In this document: piece after piece, positions 5,700-5,964 of the stretch | Numbering within the stretch: position 1 is the first letter of the stretch | How the letters are laid out: every line of letters begins with the position of its first letter | NCBI GenBank assembly: GCA_021775835.1 | Contig: JAJFHC010000311.1 | Coordinates: 1-5,964, forward strand | Reading direction: 5' to 3' | Source: Hyphomicrobiales bacterium | Lineage (GTDB): Bacteria > Pseudomonadota > Alphaproteobacteria > Rhizobiales > JAJFHC01 | Length of the DNA stretch: 5,964 nucleotides | Notes under the pieces: generated by a model | Database searches by the model: none | What the model was told of the DNA's origin: nothing | The model's input: the letters and a program-made list of their open reading frames with translations, nothing else | Program-made: the position numbers and the translations under genes

Positions 5700-5714
5700 G
5701 CCGGTGTAACCGGC
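5700..5714. other. Short perfect hairpin in the divergent spacer
   Basis: GCCGGT (5700-5705) and ACCGGC (5709-5714) form a perfect 6-bp inverted repeat around GTA. It lies 78 bp upstream of the minus-strand membrane protein start, within a 221-bp spacer. No T-tract follows on either strand. It could be a leader hairpin of the minus-strand transcript or a small operator; chance is possible. Confidence 0.3.
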
Positions 5715-5808
5715 ACAGCGCCTTTGGTTTGAGCGCTAGCCGCGCATAGTTTGATGGTCGTGCTGACGTCTTTGGCACCAAGCCCGTCAAAATCACAAAG
5801 AAAGCTGA

Positions 5809-5837
5809 TTGACATATTTCCATATTTCCATCATTAT
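5809..5837 (+). promoter_or_regulatory. Promoter of the arsR-type gene
   Basis: A perfect -35 hexamer TTGACA (5809-5814) is followed by a 17-bp spacer and CATTAT (5832-5837), which matches the -10 consensus at four of six positions. Transcription should begin about seven bases downstream, near 5844, which is the A of the start codon. The mRNA would then have no 5' leader. The spacer contains one arm of the operator palindrome, so a bound repressor would block RNA polymerase. Confidence 0.7.
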
Positions 5838-5852
5838 CGAAATATGGAAATA
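5815..5852. promoter_or_regulatory. Operator: 14-bp perfect inverted repeat over the arsR-type promoter and start codon
   Basis: TATTTCCATATTTC (5815-5828) and its exact reverse complement GAAATATGGAAATA (5839-5852) are separated by 10 bp. The left arm fills the promoter spacer. The right arm covers the transcription start and the ATG. The left half also contains CATATTTC twice in tandem (5813-5820 and 5821-5828). ArsR/SmtB proteins are dimers that bind such AT-rich palindromes in their own promoters, so this is the likely autoregulatory site. Confidence 0.8.
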
Positions 5853-5964
5853 GAAACAGCCAGCCAAACGTTTTCCGCCCTCGCGCAAGCCTCTCGTCTT
5901 GCGGTGTTGAAGGCGCTGGTGACGGCAGGGCCGGCGGGTTTGCGCGCTGGAATTCTGGCGGAAC
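5844..5964 (+). CDS. ArsR/SmtB-family transcriptional repressor, 5' part only
   Basis: Forty codons are visible before the window ends. The reading MEIETASQTFSALAQASRLA, then VLKALVTAGPAGLRAGILAE, matches the start of the ArsR winged-helix domain: the ALA.xxRLAVLxxL helix and the G.paGxxA turn leading to the recognition helices. Members are dimeric repressors that leave DNA when they bind arsenite, other metals or other inducers. The visible part has no cysteine, so the inducer-binding site cannot be judged. The gene appears to be read from a leaderless mRNA: no Shine-Dalgarno sequence precedes the ATG and the predicted transcription start coincides with it. The gene is divergent from the membrane protein to its left. 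Targets are probably downstream, outside the window; an arsenic-resistance cluster is one possibility but is not shown here. Confidence 0.85.
   Translation, partial: MEIETASQTFSALAQASRLAVLKALVTAGPAGLRAGILAE

Noticed and set aside
5623..5823. 67-codon N-terminal extension of the minus-strand membrane protein
   Set aside because: The composition looks non-coding and the extended start lies inside the arsR operator palindrome; the MPYRTLS start fits the recalled family.

Overview
The window looks like chromosomal DNA of an alphaproteobacterium. The clearest evidence is a succinate dehydrogenase iron-sulfur subunit whose opening resembles alphaproteobacterial SdhB. The rest of the gene content fits: a diheme cytochrome c, a RodZ-type helix-turn-helix protein joined to a TonB-type C-terminal domain, a dienoyl-CoA isomerase-like crotonase and an ArsR-type repressor. 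Most of the window is GC-rich (57-65% in sampled lines). The first ~280 bases are clearly different, about 37-38% GC by hand count. No rRNA, tRNA, CRISPR array or insertion sequence was recognised.

Layout, left to right. Positions 1-57 hold the possible last codons of an AT-rich gene. A 72-residue two-helix membrane protein (64-282, +) follows, and its stop codon lies inside a good intrinsic terminator (278-328). Next is a secreted or membrane-anchored diheme cytochrome c (443-1324, +). It converges with a minus-strand gene (1362-2537) encoding the RodZ-like HTH, one transmembrane helix, a long Pro/Ala-rich linker and a TonB-like C-terminal domain. A 193-bp divergent spacer separates that gene from the crotonase (2731-3567, +). 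sdhB (3700-4518, +) follows without sdhC, sdhD or sdhA; an 18-bp tandem repeat lies just upstream of its start. A short gene for a 51-residue membrane protein with a near-perfect Shine-Dalgarno sequence (4737-4892, +) converges with a conserved two-helix membrane protein of unknown function (4912-5622, -). The right edge carries the start of an arsR-type gene (5844 onward, +) with a strong promoter, a 14-bp perfect inverted repeat and apparently leaderless translation.

Functionally, the cytochrome, SdhB and crotonase are respiratory or fatty-acid-oxidation components, but they do not form one operon. Nearly every gene has its own intergenic region or changes strand. The most unusual points are the RodZ-HTH/TonB fusion, the leaderless self-overlapping ArsR operator, the detached sdhB with its tandem leader repeat, and the AT-rich left edge that may be the end of an acquired segment. 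No complete novel multi-gene system is visible.
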